In this document: one piece after another, positions 17,019 to 26,555 of the stretch | Position numbering within the stretch: the first letter of the stretch is position 1 | Layout of the letters: each line of letters opens with the position of its first letter | Assembly: GCF_004004555.2 (NCBI RefSeq) | Contig: NZ_SACP01000001.1 | Coordinates: forward strand, 1-64,000 | DNA length: 64,000 nucleotides | Direction of reading: 5' to 3' | Origin: Methylobacterium oryzihabitans | Lineage (GTDB): Bacteria; Pseudomonadota; Alphaproteobacteria; Rhizobiales; Beijerinckiaceae | Made by a program: the position numbers and the translations under genes | The notes under the pieces: generated by a model | The model's input: only the letters and a program-made list of their open reading frames with translations | What the model was told of the DNA's origin: nothing | Database searches by the model: none

Positions 17019-19694
17019 TCACACGAACCGGCGGGCCACCGCCGCTTCCGGTTCCGGCTTGCGCGCCGGCTCCGGCTGCGGCGCGTCGGCCTCCTTCGGC
17101 TTCGGCGGCGGGCCGAGGAAGGCCGGGACGATGAAGAACGCGGCGAGCAGGGTGAAGAACAGCGACAGGGCGAGCAGCTTGCCCATGCTGGCGGTGCCGG
17201 GATGGCTCGACAGCATCAGCGACCCGAACGCGGTGCCGGTGGTCAGCGCCGAGAAGAAGATCGCCCGGGTGAGGCTCGACGCCAGCAGGTCGGCGATGCC
17301 GGCCCGCCACGCGATCACGTAGTAGATGTGGAAGGCGACGCCGACGGCGAGCATCAGCGGCAGCGCAATGATGTTGGCGAAGTTCAGCGGCATGCCGAGG
17401 AGATAGAGCGCCTCCAGGGTCCAGAACGTCGCCAGCACCAGCGGTCCGAGCGCCATCGCCACGTCCCATGGCCGGCGCAGGGCGAGCGACAGCAGGATGA
17501 AGATTGACACCAGGGCGAGGAGCGCCGCCTGAACGAAGGCGCCGAGGATGGTATGGCTCGATTGCAGCGTCGCCACCGGCGCGCCGGTGGCGTGCGGCGC
17601 GAGGCTGAGCACCTCCTTGGCGAAGCGGTCGAGCACGACGTTGTCGTTGGAATTGCCCTTCGGCTGCGCCTCGACCCGGGCACGGCCGTCGGCGGCGATC
17701 CATTCCGAACGGATCCGGGCCGGCAGGTTCTCCAGCGTGATTTTTTCCGGCGCGAGCAGGCTGCGCAGGCGGGTCAGCAGGCGCTTCAGGTTCGGCACCG
17801 TGGCCTCGGTCGCCGCCTCGCGCACCTTGGGATCGGCCGCCGCGAGGCGGTCGAGGGTGTCGACGAAGGCGAGGAGCTGCGTCTGCGGCTCGCCCGACCC
17901 GTTGCCGGCGACGCCGCGAAGCGCCGTGGCGGTGGACTTGATCGCCGTGACGATCTCGGAATCCTTCGGCGCCGGCGCCACCCGCGGCGGGTTGAGGGCC
18001 GGGCTCAGCACCTGGGCCGCGTCCTCGATCGTCGCGAGCTTCTGGTCCTGGTCGGGCGGCACGAAGGTGTTGATGCTGATGACGTCGGCGACGCCCGGCA
18101 GTTGCAGCAGCCGCGCGGTCATCGGCGCCACGGCGTCACGGTTGGGCACCAGCACGTCGATGCTGTTGGGGCTGTTGCGCGGGTCCTTGCTGAGGTCGAG
18201 ATAGGTCGCGACCGATTCGACCTTCGCGCTGCGCAGGTGCATCGGGTTCGAGTCGAACGGCAGCCAGTACAGGAACGGCAGGCCGGCGATCGTGACGGCG
18301 CCGGTCGCGACCAGCACCAGGGTGCGGTGCTTGAGGATCCAGTGGTCAACCGCCGCCAGCGAGGCGACGCCGACGTCGTCCTTCTCGCCCGGCGGGCGCA
18401 GGACCGCGATCAGGGCCGGCAGCAGGGTGAGCGAGAACAGGTAGGCGACGATCATGCCGACGCCGGCGATCAGGCCGAGCTCCGACACGCCGCGGAAGTC
18501 CGTCGGCAGGAAGGCGAAGAAGCCGGCGAGGAGCGAGATCGCCGCCAGCGTCAGCGACCAGCCGACGCCGCGGGCCGCGGCGCGGATCGCCTGTTCCAGG
18601 TCCGGCCGCTCGAACCGCTCGGAGCGGTAGCGGACCGCGAACTGGATGCCGAAATCGATGCCGAGGCCCACGAACAGGGCCGCGAAGGCGACCGAGATCG
18701 GGTTCAGCTCGCCGACCATCAGCAGGCCGAGCGCGGCGGTCACGATCAGCCCGGCGAAGGTGGTGATCATCACCGCCAGGATCAGCTTCGGCGAGTGCAG
18801 GGCGAGCCAGAGGAACAGCAGGATCGCCGCGATCGTCAGCCCGTAATTCAGGAAGGCGTCGTCGGCGAGCGTCGCGAACTCGTCGTCGGCGACCGCGACC
18901 TGCCCGGTGAGGCGCACCCGCACGCCGTTCTCGGGCGTCAGGTGCAGGTCGCGGACGGTGCTGCGGATCAGCGCCGTCGCGGCGGCGCCCGGTTCGAGGG
19001 CGTCGTAGTCGAGCACCGGCTTGGCGATGACGAAGCGGCGCAGGTCCGCCGGCTCCGCCTTGCCGCCCGACAGGAGGAGCTGCCAGGAGAGCTGCGTCCG
19101 CTCGCCCTTCAGCACCTTGTCGAACACCTCCCGCATCTGCCCGACCGGGCCGGTGAGGTCCTCGACCTTCGCCTGCCCGGCCTTGATGCCCTGGGCGCCC
19201 ATGCCGAGGGCCTGCATGATCCCGCGCAGCGACGGGTCGGCGGCGAGCGGGCCGAGCAGGCCCTGCTGCTGGATCAGCTGCTCGGTGGTCTGTTCGAGGT
19301 CCTTCTGGCCCATCAGCAGCAGGCCGTTCTTGTCGAAGAACGCGCCGCCGTCCGGGCGGTAGACGAGGGGCAGGAGATCCTTGTGCCTGGCGAGCGCGTC
19401 GGTGAGCCGGGAGGCGGCCTCGTCGGCCTGCTCGGGCGTCTGGGCGTCGATCACCGCCACCAGGAGGTTGCTGCGCTGGGGGAACGCCTTCTCGAACTGG
19501 ATCTCGTCGTGGCGCCAGGGCACGTCCGGAGCGATCAGCCGCTCGACGTCGGTGTTGATCCGGAACAGGTGGGCCGCGGTTCCCGCCCCTGCGACGGTCA
19601 GGATCAGCGCCAGAACCAGGACGAGCCAGCGCCGATGCACTGAGAACGCGACGAGCCGTTCGATCACGATGGAGAGCCTGCCTTCTGCATGCAT
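17019..19694 (-). CDS. hpnN: hopanoid transporter HpnN (RND/MMPL family)
   Basis: Large RND-type exporter of 891 aa that carries hopanoids to the outer membrane. It has one N-terminal TM segment (~22-42), a large periplasmic loop, a TM cluster (~280-440) with GLGIDFGIQFAVRYRSE, a second periplasmic loop, and a final TM cluster (~730-870) with LPLMLAVGVAFHIYYVIAWRAG. This is the duplicated MMPL topology. The C-terminus is a Pro/Glu-rich cytoplasmic tail. ATG 19694 is chosen; a GTG ~9 codons further in (VIERLVAFS) is also possible. It is divergent from hpnH and has its own terminator. Confidence 0.94.
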   Translation of the reverse strand: MHAEGRLSIVIERLVAFSVHRRWLVLVLALILTVAGAGTAAHLFRINTDVERLIAPDVPWRHDEIQFEKAFPQRSNLLVAVIDAQTPEQADEAASRLTDALARHKDLLPLVYRPDGGAFFDKNGLLLMGQKDLEQTTEQLIQQQGLLGPLAADPSLRGIMQALGMGAQGIKAGQAKVEDLTGPVGQMREVFDKVLKGERTQLSWQLLLSGGKAEPADLRRFVIAKPVLDYDALEPGAAATALIRSTVRDLHLTPENGVRVRLTGQVAVADDEFATLADDAFLNYGLTIAAILLFLWLALHSPKLILAVMITTFAGLIVTAALGLLMVGELNPISVAFAALFVGLGIDFGIQFAVRYRSERFERPDLEQAIRAAARGVGWSLTLAAISLLAGFFAFLPTDFRGVSELGLIAGVGMIVAYLFSLTLLPALIAVLRPPGEKDDVGVASLAAVDHWILKHRTLVLVATGAVTIAGLPFLYWLPFDSNPMHLRSAKVESVATYLDLSKDPRNSPNSIDVLVPNRDAVAPMTARLLQLPGVADVISINTFVPPDQDQKLATIEDAAQVLSPALNPPRVAPAPKDSEIVTAIKSTATALRGVAGNGSGEPQTQLLAFVDTLDRLAAADPKVREAATEATVPNLKRLLTRLRSLLAPEKITLENLPARIRSEWIAADGRARVEAQPKGNSNDNVVLDRFAKEVLSLAPHATGAPVATLQSSHTILGAFVQAALLALVSIFILLSLALRRPWDVAMALGPLVLATFWTLEALYLLGMPLNFANIIALPLMLAVGVAFHIYYVIAWRAGIADLLASSLTRAIFFSALTTGTAFGSLMLSSHPGTASMGKLLALSLFFTLLAAFFIVPAFLGPPPKPKEADAPQPEPARKPEPEAAVARRFV

Positions 19695-20114
19695 GGCCCG
19701 GCGCGCGTCCCGATCGTGGATCGGAGGCCCGCCGGGCGTTGGATCGTGCCGCGGGCTCGTGCCGCGTGCCCCGGCCGGGTGCGCGACCCGGCCGGTCGGA
19801 CGACCGGCGCCGCGACGGCCCAGGGTCGCCTGACCACGCCCGAACGTCTTGGCGCGCTACGTAGTGTTTGCCATGCCCGATTGCAACGCATGACGGTGGA
19901 GGAAGGGTGTACGGCCGGTGGTCCGCCGGCCCTCATGCTGCGGTGCAGCGTCGCAGCCCGCCCTGCCCGGCATTCCCCTCGGCGGCAGAGGCGGAAAAAG
20001 CGTCGAGTTTCGGCAACACTTAGACCGGTTCGAACCTACCTTGCTGGAATTCCGCCGCTTTTCGCGCTAATCAGCGCCCTTGGCAAAGCGAACGGCATTC
20101 AAGGAGCCTTGATC
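19695..20114. other. divergent intergenic region, hpnN / hpnH
   Basis: 420 bp between the divergent hpnN and hpnH. The plus strand is open in the hpnH frame back to 19689, but the translation is Arg/Gly-rich and unlike HpnH, so I treat it as non-coding. An AAGGAG lies at 20101-20106. Base composition drops in GC between about 19990 and 20110, the likely hpnH promoter, but no clear -35/-10 pair could be fixed. Confidence 0.5.
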
Positions 20115-21269
20115 TTGGGCATCCCTCTCCGGTACGTCGCGAAGATCGGCGGCTACATCCTCAAGCAGCACCTCACCGGCCGGAAGCGTTATCCGCTGGT
20201 CATGATGATGGAGCCGCTGTTCCGCTGCAATCTCGCCTGCGCCGGTTGCGGCAAGATCGATTATCCCGACGAGATCCTCAACAAGCGGCTGCCGGTCGAC
20301 GAAGCACTGGAATCGGTGCGCGAGTGCGGCGCGCCGGTCGTCGTCATCGCAGGGGGCGAGCCGCTGCTGCACAAGGACCTGCCGCAGATCGTCGAGGGCA
20401 TCATCGCGCAGAAGAAGTTCGCGATCGTCTGCACCAACGCGCTGCTGCTCGAGAAGAAGATCTCGCAGTACAAGCCGAGCCCGTACTTCACCTGGTCGAT
20501 CCACCTGGACGGCGACAAGGAGATGCACGATCAGTCGGTGTGCCAGCGCGGCGTCTACGACAAGGCGGTGGCGGCGATCGCCAAGGCGAAGGAGCTCGGC
20601 TTCCGCGTCACGATCAACTGCACCTTCTTCAACAACTCGAAGCCGGAGAAGATCGCCGACTTCTTCGACAGCGTGTCCCGGATGGGCATCGACGGCATCA
20701 CCGTCTCGCCCGGCTACGCCTACGAGCGCGCGCCCGACCAGCAGCACTTCCTCAACCGCAAGGCGACGAAGGAGCTGTTCCGCGGCGTGTTCCGGTACGG
20801 CAAGCAGAAGGGCCGCGAGAAGTGGACCTTCCAGCAGTCGGGCCTGTTCCTCGACTTCCTGGCCGGCAACCAGACCTATCACTGCACGCCGTGGGGCAAC
20901 CCGACCCGGACGGTCTTCGGCTGGCAGAAGCCGTGCTACCTGCTCGGCGAGGGCTACGCCAAGACCTTCAAGGAGCTGATGGAAACGACCGACTGGGACG
21001 CCTACGGCACCGGCAACTACGAGAAGTGCGCCGACTGCATGGTGCATTCCGGCTACGAGGCCTCGTCGGTGGTCGACTCGGTCAAGAAGCCGTGGAAGCC
21101 GCTGGTCTACGCCCTGCGCGGCATCAAGACCGAGGGCGAGATGGCTCCCGAGATCTCCCTCGAGAACCAGCGCCCGGCCGAGTTCGTGTTCTCACGCAAC
21201 GTCGCCCAGAAGCTCTCCGAGATCCGGGACGCCAAGGCCGACACCAAGAAGCGCGCGACAGCGGCCTAA
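20115..21269 (+). CDS. hpnH: adenosylhopane synthase HpnH (radical SAM)
   Basis: 384-aa radical SAM enzyme that adds the 5'-deoxyadenosyl group to diploptene, the first step of side-chain formation. The cluster motif CxxxCxxC is in FRCNLACAGCGKIDYP near residue 38, and the AGGEPLLHKDLPQIVEG and SIHLDGDKEMHD blocks follow. The C-terminal ~60 residues include a Cys-containing segment, YEKCADCMVHSGYE. The start is unusual: no ATG or GTG fits, while TTG 20115 gives MGIPLRYVAKIGGYILKQHL, the family's usual N-terminus, 8 bases after AAGGAG. The 3' end overlaps hpnG on the other strand by 78 bp. Confidence 0.95.
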   Translation: MGIPLRYVAKIGGYILKQHLTGRKRYPLVMMMEPLFRCNLACAGCGKIDYPDEILNKRLPVDEALESVRECGAPVVVIAGGEPLLHKDLPQIVEGIIAQKKFAIVCTNALLLEKKISQYKPSPYFTWSIHLDGDKEMHDQSVCQRGVYDKAVAAIAKAKELGFRVTINCTFFNNSKPEKIADFFDSVSRMGIDGITVSPGYAYERAPDQQHFLNRKATKELFRGVFRYGKQKGREKWTFQQSGLFLDFLAGNQTYHCTPWGNPTRTVFGWQKPCYLLGEGYAKTFKELMETTDWDAYGTGNYEKCADCMVHSGYEASSVVDSVKKPWKPLVYALRGIKTEGEMAPEISLENQRPAEFVFSRNVAQKLSEIRDAKADTKKRATAA

Positions 21270-21929
21270 CGCGGCGAACGCCGCCGAGGAATCGCGGGCG
21301 AGGCGCACCAGCCCGCCCACCTTGGCGTCGCGGCGGGCGACAGCCGACAGCACGGCGAGCAGATCCGGCTCGCCGTTCGGCTTGAGCGCCTTGGCGATCG
21401 CCGCCGGCAGCGCCCGGCCGGCCGGATCGCACACCACCCGCACGGCGCAGAACGGCACGCCGTGCGCCTGCGCGAAGGCCGCCGCGACGTGGGATTCCAT
21501 GTCGACGGCCGCCGCTCCGGTCGCGGCGTGCAGCTCCGCTTTGGCCGCCGGCGACAGCACCGCGGCATCGACCCCGGCGAGATCCGCCGCCACCACCCGC
21601 ATCGGCGCCCCGGACAGACGCCCGATCAGCGCCGCGGCGGAGGCGGCATGGGCCGGGACGCGGCCCTGCGCGGTCACGACCCCGCTCGCCACCACCACGT
21701 CGCCGGGCTTCAGGGCCGGGTCGAGCCCGCCCGCGATGCCGAAGCTGACGACCGCGCGGCAGCCGGGCTGCCCCCGCGAGAGCAGCATCGCCCGCAGCCG
21801 CTCCGGGTCGCCCCCGGCGCCGATCGTCGCGACGCCCGGCCCGGCGGCGAGGCGCGCCTCGCGGGCGAGGCCGGTCACGGCCAGCACCGGGTGGGCGGCG
21901 GCAGCCGCGTGGTCCTCGACGACGATCAT
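21192..21929 (-). CDS. hpnG: hopanoid nucleoside phosphorylase HpnG
   Basis: 245-aa phosphorylase-superfamily protein (PNP/MTAN fold) that removes adenine from adenosylhopane, giving ribosylhopane for bacteriohopanetetrol. Characteristic blocks are VVSFGIAGGLDPALKPGDVVVA and AVDMESHVAAAFAQAHGVPFCAVRVVCDPA. The start is the ATG at 21929 (MIVVEDHAAAAAHPVLAVTG). The last ~24 residues run into the 3' end of hpnH on the opposite strand; the family core ends about where the overlap starts, so this tail may be a secondary extension. Confidence 0.9.
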   Translation of the reverse strand: MIVVEDHAAAAAHPVLAVTGLAREARLAAGPGVATIGAGGDPERLRAMLLSRGQPGCRAVVSFGIAGGLDPALKPGDVVVASGVVTAQGRVPAHAASAAALIGRLSGAPMRVVAADLAGVDAAVLSPAAKAELHAATGAAAVDMESHVAAAFAQAHGVPFCAVRVVCDPAGRALPAAIAKALKPNGEPDLLAVLSAVARRDAKVGGLVRLARDSSAAFAALGRCRALLGVGLGVPDLGELLGDVA

Positions 21930-22046
21930 GGCAGCGATTCCGGACAGGGACGGGCGCGGGGCGACGACGCCCCGTCGTGCCCCCGTCATACCAGCGCCGG
22001 TGCGGCGGCCGTGTGGCCGCGGGAGCACGCCCCCCCGCCGCGACGG

Positions 22047-22835
22047 TCAGGCGGCGGCGGCCATGCCGCAGCTCTGGCCGCCGTCGACCGGCAGGCAGAT
22101 CCCGGTGATGAAGCGGGATTCGTCGGAGGCGAGGAACACCGCGGCGTGGGCGACGTCCCAGGCCTCGCCGAGGCGGCCGAGCGGCACCCGCCGGTCGCGG
22201 CCGGCGGCGACTCGGCCGGTCGCCCGGCACTCATCGGCGAGCGAGGTGTCGAGCAGGCCCGGCAGGATCGCGTTGGCGCGGATGCCGTCGCGGGCGTACT
22301 GCATCGCCACCGCGACCGTGGCCTGGTTCACCGCCGCCTTGGCCGCCGCGTAGGCGAAGGCCGGGGCGCCGGGCCAGCGGATCGAGGCCACCGAGGAGAT
22401 GTTGAGGACGACGCCGCTGCGGCGGGCGCGCATGCCCGGCAGGATCGCCTTGCAGGTGCGCCAGACGCCGCCGACATTGGTCTCGATCACACGCAGCCAC
22501 CCGGCCTCGTCGAGATCCTCCGGACCGCCGGCTTCCGCGAGCCCGACATTGTTGTGCAGGATGTCGAGGCGGCCGAAACGTCGCTCGGCCGCCGCGGCGG
22601 CGCGCTCGACGGCGGCGTAATCGGTGACGTTCGCCGCCAGCGCCTCGGCCTCGTGGCCCTCCTCGGCGATGATGTGGGCGGTCTCCTCGGCCGCTTCGCG
22701 GTGGCGGTCGACGCAGACCACCCGGGCGCCCTGGCGCGCGAAGGCGACCGCCACCGCCTTGCCGTTGCCCCAGCCGGTCCCGGCGGAGCCCGCCCCGAAC
22801 ACGATGGCGATCTTTCCGATCAGACGGTCGGACAT
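22047..22835 (-). CDS. short-chain dehydrogenase/reductase
   Basis: Classical SDR of 262 aa. The cofactor motif is a variant, VFGAGSAGTGWGNG, with extra Gly residues in place of TGxxxGxG. NNVGLAEAG (NNAG-like), ISSVAS (catalytic Ser), YAAAKAA (Tyr/Lys) and the C-terminal GICLPVDGGQSCG complete the family pattern. A good AGGAGA lies upstream of the ATG. It lies 117 bp upstream of hpnG on the same strand; a role in hopanoid metabolism is possible but not supported by anything in the sequence. Confidence 0.87.
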   Translation of the reverse strand: MSDRLIGKIAIVFGAGSAGTGWGNGKAVAVAFARQGARVVCVDRHREAAEETAHIIAEEGHEAEALAANVTDYAAVERAAAAAERRFGRLDILHNNVGLAEAGGPEDLDEAGWLRVIETNVGGVWRTCKAILPGMRARRSGVVLNISSVASIRWPGAPAFAYAAAKAAVNQATVAVAMQYARDGIRANAILPGLLDTSLADECRATGRVAAGRDRRVPLGRLGEAWDVAHAAVFLASDESRFITGICLPVDGGQSCGMAAAA

Positions 22836-22940
22836 GGCACTCTCCTGCGCCCCCCAGGAGAGCGGAAAACCGGCCGGGTCCGCAACGCGGCGCGGAGCAG
22901 AGCCCCCCTCCGGTTCCCGCATGGATCGGGGTGCCGGACC

Positions 22941-23075
22941 GGTCATACGAAATCCGATCGATTGCTTCAGGCGATCCTGCCGGATCGCTTTCGCAATGCG
23001 GATTTCGGCGTCGCTCGAGCTCCGCGCAGGCTTGTGATCCCGTTTTCCGGAAGTCACCTTCCAGAAACGGTGTCA
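22941..23075. repeat. R1 dispersed repeat, copy 2 (inverted)
   Basis: Reverse-complement copy of the element at 7477-7610. The tail runs 22941-23034 (GGCGATCCTGCCGGATCGC, GCAATGCGGATTTCGGCG). The hairpin 23035-23075 is degenerate: arms GATCCCGTTTTCCGGAAG and CTTCCAGAAACGGTGTCA retain most pairs but not all. It lies upstream of the SDR gene. Confidence 0.8.
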
Positions 23076-23173
23076 GTTGTTCGCCGGCTTTGCGGTCCCT
23101 TGCCGATGAAACCGGGCGGTGGTCGTCTGTATCCGTTGCTCCGATCGAAGGCAGCTTTCGTTTTGGCGCGCCT

Positions 23174-23251
23174 CCCCTCTCCCGAGTGGGAGAGGGGATC
23201 CCGCGCTCCAAAAATTCAATTTTGAAATCAGATACTTGTAGCCAGTTTCCA
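23174..23251. repeat. R2 palindromic element, copy 1
   Basis: A hairpin CCCCTCTCCCGAGTGGGAGA... (23174-23197) followed by ATCCCGCGCTCC and an AT-rich stretch AAATTCAATTTTGAAATCAG, ending in GCCAGTTTCC two bases from the next minus-strand stop codon. Bases 23191-23250 are nearly identical to 44871-44930, which also abut the stop of a minus-strand gene. It may serve as the 3' end of those genes. Confidence 0.75.
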
Positions 23252-23252
23252 T

Positions 23253-23459
23253 TTAGGCCGCGGCGGCCCCGACGCGACGGGTGCGGCGCCAGACCAGGGC
23301 GGCCCCGGCCGTGGCCAGGGCGACCTGCAGGAAGCTGCCCTCGCCGAGATGCCCCGGACCGACGTCGAGATGCAGCGCCAGCCGCACCGCGAGGCCGAAG
23401 GCCAGGAAACCGGCGCAGAAGACCAGGACGGCGACGAGGAGTGCGACGAACCCGTTCAT
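23253..23459 (-). CDS. small hypothetical membrane protein
   Basis: 68-residue product with two hydrophobic segments: MNGFVALLVAVLVFCAGFLAFGLAVRL at the N-terminus and SFLQVALATAGAALVW near residues 44-59, ending in a basic tail (RRTRRVGAAAA). The ATG at 23459 is chosen because GGAGGTG lies 7 bases upstream; an earlier in-frame GTG overlaps that site. I do not recognise a family. The strong ribosome binding site and transmembrane pattern make it a credible gene. Confidence 0.6.
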   Translation of the reverse strand: MNGFVALLVAVLVFCAGFLAFGLAVRLALHLDVGPGHLGEGSFLQVALATAGAALVWRRTRRVGAAAA

Positions 23460-23623
23460 GACACCCACCTCCGTGAGCCCGCAGGACCGTCTCGGCTGCT
23501 CCGGGCGGAGTCACGAGGGCGTGATTCGGCCGAGCGTCCCGATCCTGCACCATCCGCCGGAGCGGTGACCACTCCGACGAACGGTGAACAGCAAGAGCCG
23601 CGCCAACCTCGTTGCGAGGCCCG

Positions 23624-24229
23624 TCAGCCCGGCTGGGTCGCCCGCATCGAGGGCCGGGCGTCGAACGCCGCGAACCACGCCGCCGCCGCCGGATAGCGGT
23701 CGCGCCAGCCGATGTCGGCGAAGCGCAGGTCGAGGTAGCCGAGGGCGCAGCCATAGGTGATCGCCGCGATGTCGACCCGGTCGCCGAGGCCGGGAGCCGC
23801 CGCCTCGATCGCCGCGAGGCCGCCCTCGATCTTCGCCCGCTGGCCCTCGACCCAGGCCGGCGAGCGCTCGCCCTCGCCGCGCACCCGGGTCTCGTAGACG
23901 GTGAGCAGGGCGGCATCGAGCAGGCCGTCGCCGGTCGACTGGGCCGCCAGCGCCGTCCAGCGGGCCGGACCGGCCGGCGGGAAAAAGCCGCCGCCGCCGA
24001 GATCGTCGAGGTACTCGCAGATCACCCGGCTGTCGGCGAGGACGGTCCCGTCGTCGAGCACCAGCGTCGGCACCTGCCCGAGGGGATTGCGGGCGACGAT
24101 GGCGGCGTCGCGGTTCACCGGGTGGGCGGCGCCCGGCAGGAGTTCGAGACGGTCGACGAGGCCGAGTTCGTGGGCCGTCACCATCACCTTGCGGACGAAG
24201 GGCGAGGTCTTGGAGTGGAAGAGCTGCAT
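23624..24229 (-). CDS. glutathione S-transferase family protein
   Basis: 201-aa GST. The N-terminal thioredoxin-like domain begins MQLFHSKTSPFVRKVMVTAHE, with the SPF element in the active-site loop, VPTLVLDDGTVLADSRVICEYLDD containing the cis-Pro and the glutathione-binding DSR. The C-terminal helical domain includes VDIAAITYGCALGYLDLRF. The likely role is glutathione-dependent detoxification or reduction in the cytosol; the substrate is unknown. It is monocistronic, with 164 bp to its minus-strand neighbour. Confidence 0.88.
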   Translation of the reverse strand: MQLFHSKTSPFVRKVMVTAHELGLVDRLELLPGAAHPVNRDAAIVARNPLGQVPTLVLDDGTVLADSRVICEYLDDLGGGGFFPPAGPARWTALAAQSTGDGLLDAALLTVYETRVRGEGERSPAWVEGQRAKIEGGLAAIEAAAPGLGDRVDIAAITYGCALGYLDLRFADIGWRDRYPAAAAWFAAFDARPSMRATQPG

Positions 24230-24527
24230 GGCGTTTCCTCGGGTCCGCGGCACCGGCGGAGCCGCCCGTCCGTGTAGGGCCGCGCCGCCGCGATGGGGAG
24301 AGGCCGGCGGCAGGGAAATCGCCGGCGGACCGACCGAGCGGCCGGGTCGCGGCTTAGGCGAGTTGATCGAATGCTCGCGACCGGGGGAGCTGGTCCGCCC
24401 GTAATGTTCCGGGTCCAATGCCGGCTCCGAACACTCCCGTAACCGCATCGCCGGTCGACGCAGAGGACGGAGTATTAAGCTTTGTCGTCATAGACACCAG
24501 CGAGACGCCTTCGATTCTGGACGATCC

Positions 24528-26528
24528 ATGCTCCGCCTCGGCATCCGCTCCCGCCTCTACGTCGGCTTTGCCGGTCTCGTGGTCCTCACCGCCGGTCTCG
24601 GCGGCTTCTCGATGCTCCAGCAGGGACAGCTCGTGGAGCAGTACGAGAAGCGCGCGCTGCTCGACGACCTGTCGCGCTCCTCGCTCGCGGTGAGCGGCTC
24701 CGCCGCCACCCTGGCGGGCCTCGCCGAGCAGTACCGGCTCGCGCCGCGACCCGAGCAGATGACCGAGATCGAGGCGACCCGCCGGTCGATCGAGGAGACC
24801 GGCACCGTCATGGCCAAGCGGGCGATCGCCGAGGACCGCCGCCGGCTCTACGGCGAGATCCGCGACCGGGCGCAGGACCTGAAGCCCGAACTGCAGCGGC
24901 TCGAGGCGGCCGGCCGCAGCATGGCCGAGACCAAGGACAGGCTGTTCAAGGGCGGCGACGAGCTGACCCGCGCGACGACCGCCCTGCTGACCGACATGCG
25001 CGCGCGCGGCTCCGACGCCCAGACGGCCCAGGGCGCCGCGGTCGAGAGCGCGATGCTGCTGGTCCGGGTCTCCAACTGGCGCTTCCTCGCGACCCAGGAT
25101 CCGAACGGGCCGGCGACCTTCGCGACCAATGCCGGCCGGGCCGAGGCCGCCCTCAAGGCGCTGCGCGGGCTCGATCCGTCCGGCGCCTTCGCGCAGCCGA
25201 TCCGCGCCGCCGATGGGGCGCTCGCCGCCTACGTCGCCGCCTTCCAGGCCTACGGCGCGGCCCTGGGCGAGAGTCGCACCGCCTACGACACCGGCATCAG
25301 GCCGCGGGTGGCCGCGATCATCCAGGCGACCCAGGTGGTGCGCGGCAAGCTCGAGGAGGTGGTCGGCGAGATCGCCGCGACGACGAGCGCGATGACGGCC
25401 CGGACCCGCACGATCCAGCTCGCCCTGATCGCCTTCGCCCTCGCGGTCGGAGCCGGGCTCGCCGTGGTGATCGCCCGCAGCATCATCCGGCCGGTCGCCG
25501 GGATGACCGCGGCGATGAAGCGGCTGGCGGCGGGCGAGACGGGCCTCGACGTGCCCTCGCGCGACGCCACCGACGAGATCGGCGAGATGGCCGGGGCGGT
25601 CGAGGTGTTCCGGCAGAACGCCATCGCGCGCTGCGAGCTGGAAGCCCGGCAGATCGAGGAGCAATCCGCCCGCCAGCGCCGCGCCGACCGGGTCGACGCC
25701 CTGGTCCGGAGCTTCCAGAGCCGGGTCGCGGGCTCGCTCGAGATCGTCACCTCGGCCGCCACCGAACTCGACGCGACCGCCCGCACGATGACGAGCGTCG
25801 CCGACACCACGAGCCATCAGGTCCAGGCGTCGAGCGCGGCGGCCGACCAGACCTCGGCCAACGTGCAGACCGTCGCGGCCTCGGCCGAGGAGATGGTCGC
25901 CTCGCTCCAGGAGATCGAGCGGCAGGTGCTGCGCTCCAACGAGGTCGCGGGCGACGCCGCCCGCGAGGCCGAGGCGACCGATGCCGCGATGGCGCGCCTG
26001 AGCCAGGCGGCCGAGCGGATCGGCTCGACGGTGAGCATGATCGCGTCGATCGCGGGACAGACCAACCTGCTGGCGCTCAACGCCACGATCGAGGCGGCGC
26101 GGGCCGGCGAGGCCGGACGCGGCTTCGCGGTGGTGGCGGCCGAGGTCAAGGAACTGGCGAGCCAGACCGCCAAGGCCACCGAGGAGGTCGGCGGCCAGAT
26201 CGCGGCGATCCAGGGCGCGACGGCCGACGCGGTGTCGGCGATCCGCCAGATCGGGCGCACGATCGGGATGGTCAACGAGATCGCCGGCACCATCGCCTCG
26301 ACGGTGGTGGAGCAGAACGCCGCCACCGGCGAGATCTCCCGCAGCGCGACGGAGGCGGCGCGGGGCACGCAGGACGTGTCGACCTCGATGGCCAGCGTCC
26401 TCGCCTCGGCGGGCGAGACCGGCAGCGCCGCCTCGCAGGTGCTGATGGCGGCGGCCGAACTCGCGACCCAGTCGCTCGCGGTCAAGCAGGAGGTCGACGG
26501 CTTCCTGCGCGACATCCAGGCGGCGTGA
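24528..26528 (+). CDS. methyl-accepting chemotaxis protein
   Basis: 666-aa transmembrane chemoreceptor. TM1 is at ~8-28, followed by a ~270-residue helical periplasmic sensor, TM2 at ~300-320 ([21 protein letters not shown]), then HAMP ([34 protein letters not shown]). The C-terminal signalling domain has the hairpin tip [37 protein letters not shown], which contacts CheA/CheW. The ligand is not predictable. It stands alone between divergent or convergent genes; 298 bp upstream hold the GST start and its own promoter region. Confidence 0.95.
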   Translation: MLRLGIRSRLYVGFAGLVVLTAGLGGFSMLQQGQLVEQYEKRALLDDLSRSSLAVSGSAATLAGLAEQYRLAPRPEQMTEIEATRRSIEETGTVMAKRAIAEDRRRLYGEIRDRAQDLKPELQRLEAAGRSMAETKDRLFKGGDELTRATTALLTDMRARGSDAQTAQGAAVESAMLLVRVSNWRFLATQDPNGPATFATNAGRAEAALKALRGLDPSGAFAQPIRAADGALAAYVAAFQAYGAALGESRTAYDTGIRPRVAAIIQATQVVRGKLEEVVGEIAATTSAMTARTRTIQLALIAFALAVGAGLAVVIARSIIRPVAGMTAAMKRLAAGETGLDVPSRDATDEIGEMAGAVEVFRQNAIARCELEARQIEEQSARQRRADRVDALVRSFQSRVAGSLEIVTSAATELDATARTMTSVADTTSHQVQASSAAADQTSANVQTVAASAEEMVASLQEIERQVLRSNEVAGDAAREAEATDAAMARLSQAAERIGSTVSMIASIAGQTNLLALNATIEAARAGEAGRGFAVVAAEVKELASQTAKATEEVGGQIAAIQGATADAVSAIRQIGRTIGMVNEIAGTIASTVVEQNAATGEISRSATEAARGTQDVSTSMASVLASAGETGSAASQVLMAAAELATQSLAVKQEVDGFLRDIQAA

Positions 26529-26555
26529 CGCGGCCGCCCGAGGCTGCGGAAAACC

